DNA from: Semisulcospira habei
Lineage: Eukaryota > Mollusca > Gastropoda > Semisulcospiridae
Length of the DNA: 64,000 bases
Assembly (NCBI GenBank): GCA_036245525.1
Contig: BTPG01000001.1
Span: 224,229,614-224,293,613, forward strand
Direction of reading: 5' to 3'
In this document: in pieces, positions 63,228 to 64,000 of the stretch
Layout of the letters: each line of letters begins with the position of its first letter
Position numbering within the stretch: position 1 is the first letter of the stretch
The notes under the pieces: generated by a model
Told to the model about the DNA's origin: nothing
The model's database searches: none
Seen by the model: the letters and a program-made list of their open reading frames with translations, nothing else
Translations under genes and position numbers: made by a program

Positions 63228-63999
63228 ATGGAATTTAAATCACCAACCATCACCACTACAAACGCATTTCAATTCAATGTGAATGCCAAATATAATGTTG
63301 CACCTACTTATGAACAGAAAATAATTCAATTAAATCAACTTGATATTGCTGTATCAGAACAAGATTTATTTCAAGTGAAAGTACCAAACCCATTTGACCA
63401 TTACCTAAACCCTCCAATAACAGATGACTCTACTGCAAGAAAGTGGTCCTCAAGTCCACTACAGATGTTTCAAAACCAACTCAACTTTGCCATACTATGT
63501 TCAACTACAGGCTGTGGTGTTTCTTTTACAGACCATTTGAATCACCCAAACAAACTGATTAAGTCTGTCTATCGTTTTCATGTTTATTACCAGCTTAGAA
63601 GAATACTGTCAGAACTGCATACACCACTGCCCACTGAATCCAGTTTCAACAGGTTTAACAACCCCATGGATATGAAAGCATTTGAACGGATTTGTAATGA
63701 ATTTAACATAAGCACTAAGTATGACTTCACACAAAAACTTGATGATCACAATGGCATGGGTACATTGTATTATGCTATGAGTCACAGACAATACCCACAA
63801 GATTATTACCCTGGTTACACTTCATTCTCATCAAAATCTGAAGTCTGGATAGGATCAATTGAGCAGAAACAGTCTAACGCCTGGACCACATTTGTCTTAG
63901 ATAAATCTGACGGGTTTACTCAAGCGGGAGTCGAGCGCGTAAATGAGTCAATCAGAACATATGTCTGGTGCATACTAGGTGCACAATCACTAACAAAAT
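63228..63999 (+). CDS. Conserved Polinton protein, N-terminal 257 residues (runs off the window)
   Basis: ATG at 63,228, open to the window edge with no stop. Blocks: FQFNVNAKYNVAPTYEQKII, WSSSPLQMFQNQLNFAILCS, IKSVYRFHVYYQLRRILSEL, YDFTQKLDDHNGMGTLYYAM and FTQAGVERVNESIRTYVWCI, then LGAQ. The FTQxGVERxNxSIRTYVWxxLG block is conserved among Polintons beside the capsid genes. I cannot say which named Polinton protein it is. The frame is undamaged, unlike several neighbours. Confidence 0.7.
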   Translation, partial: MEFKSPTITTTNAFQFNVNAKYNVAPTYEQKIIQLNQLDIAVSEQDLFQVKVPNPFDHYLNPPITDDSTARKWSSSPLQMFQNQLNFAILCSTTGCGVSFTDHLNHPNKLIKSVYRFHVYYQLRRILSELHTPLPTESSFNRFNNPMDMKAFERICNEFNISTKYDFTQKLDDHNGMGTLYYAMSHRQYPQDYYPGYTSFSSKSEVWIGSIEQKQSNAWTTFVLDKSDGFTQAGVERVNESIRTYVWCILGAQSLTK

Positions 64000-64000
64000 C

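Overview
The window reads as nuclear DNA of a lophotrochozoan animal, most likely a gastropod or other mollusc. It has intron-split genes, dense microsatellites, RTE-like and CR1-like LINEs, tRNA-derived SINEs, LTR elements and a Polinton (Maverick). The organism is inferred from this repertoire; no single marker proves it. Much of the coding DNA is broken by frameshifts, several in homopolymers, so true decay and assembly error cannot always be told apart.

Region 1 (about 1-14 kb) holds the + strand exons of a major facilitator transporter resembling the SLC18B1 type. The exons lie among many palindromic foldback repeats. The last coding exon ends in a 48-nt tandem repeat (16 residues, CGKTCS...ADASP) that is split by a LINE-tail element with a 7-bp target duplication. 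A second, degenerate copy of the terminal exon lies downstream.

Region 2 (about 14-32 kb) is non-genic. Foldback families continue, many bounded by TTAA with CCC...GGG termini, which suggests piggyBac-like miniature elements. A TG...CA element with a GACGT duplication (17,266-23,308) looks like a solo LTR. It contains a SINE and a complete-length but broken RTE-like LINE (19,006-23,042) with an 11-bp target duplication and a tRNA-like 5' head.

Region 3 (about 32-37 kb) has two exons of a HYR (hyalin repeat) protein on the + strand, long dinucleotide and tetranucleotide arrays, and a 158-bp hairpin.

Region 4 (about 37-45 kb) is a nest. A CR1-like LINE (ORF1 with coiled coil and SGNH-like domain; ORF2 endonuclease only) was hit twice by another LINE, with 9-bp and 8-bp target duplications. 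One of those copies carries a 238-bp inverted-repeat element. A 211-bp element with about 50-bp terminal inverted repeats marks the 3' break.

Region 5 (about 47.6 kb to the window end) is a Polinton. Four small conserved genes and an integrase run on +, protein-primed DNA polymerase B runs convergently on -, and virion-type genes lie at 60.8-64 kb. Between polymerase and virion genes sits a divergent pair of non-canonical genes: a spliced SWIM zinc-finger gene whose frame runs into the polymerase, and a member of a large uncharacterised transposon-associated family. The second gene is interrupted by a 3.8-kb LTR element that itself contains a non-LTR reverse transcriptase. The packaging ATPase, the protease and the right terminal repeat are not seen and may lie beyond the window.
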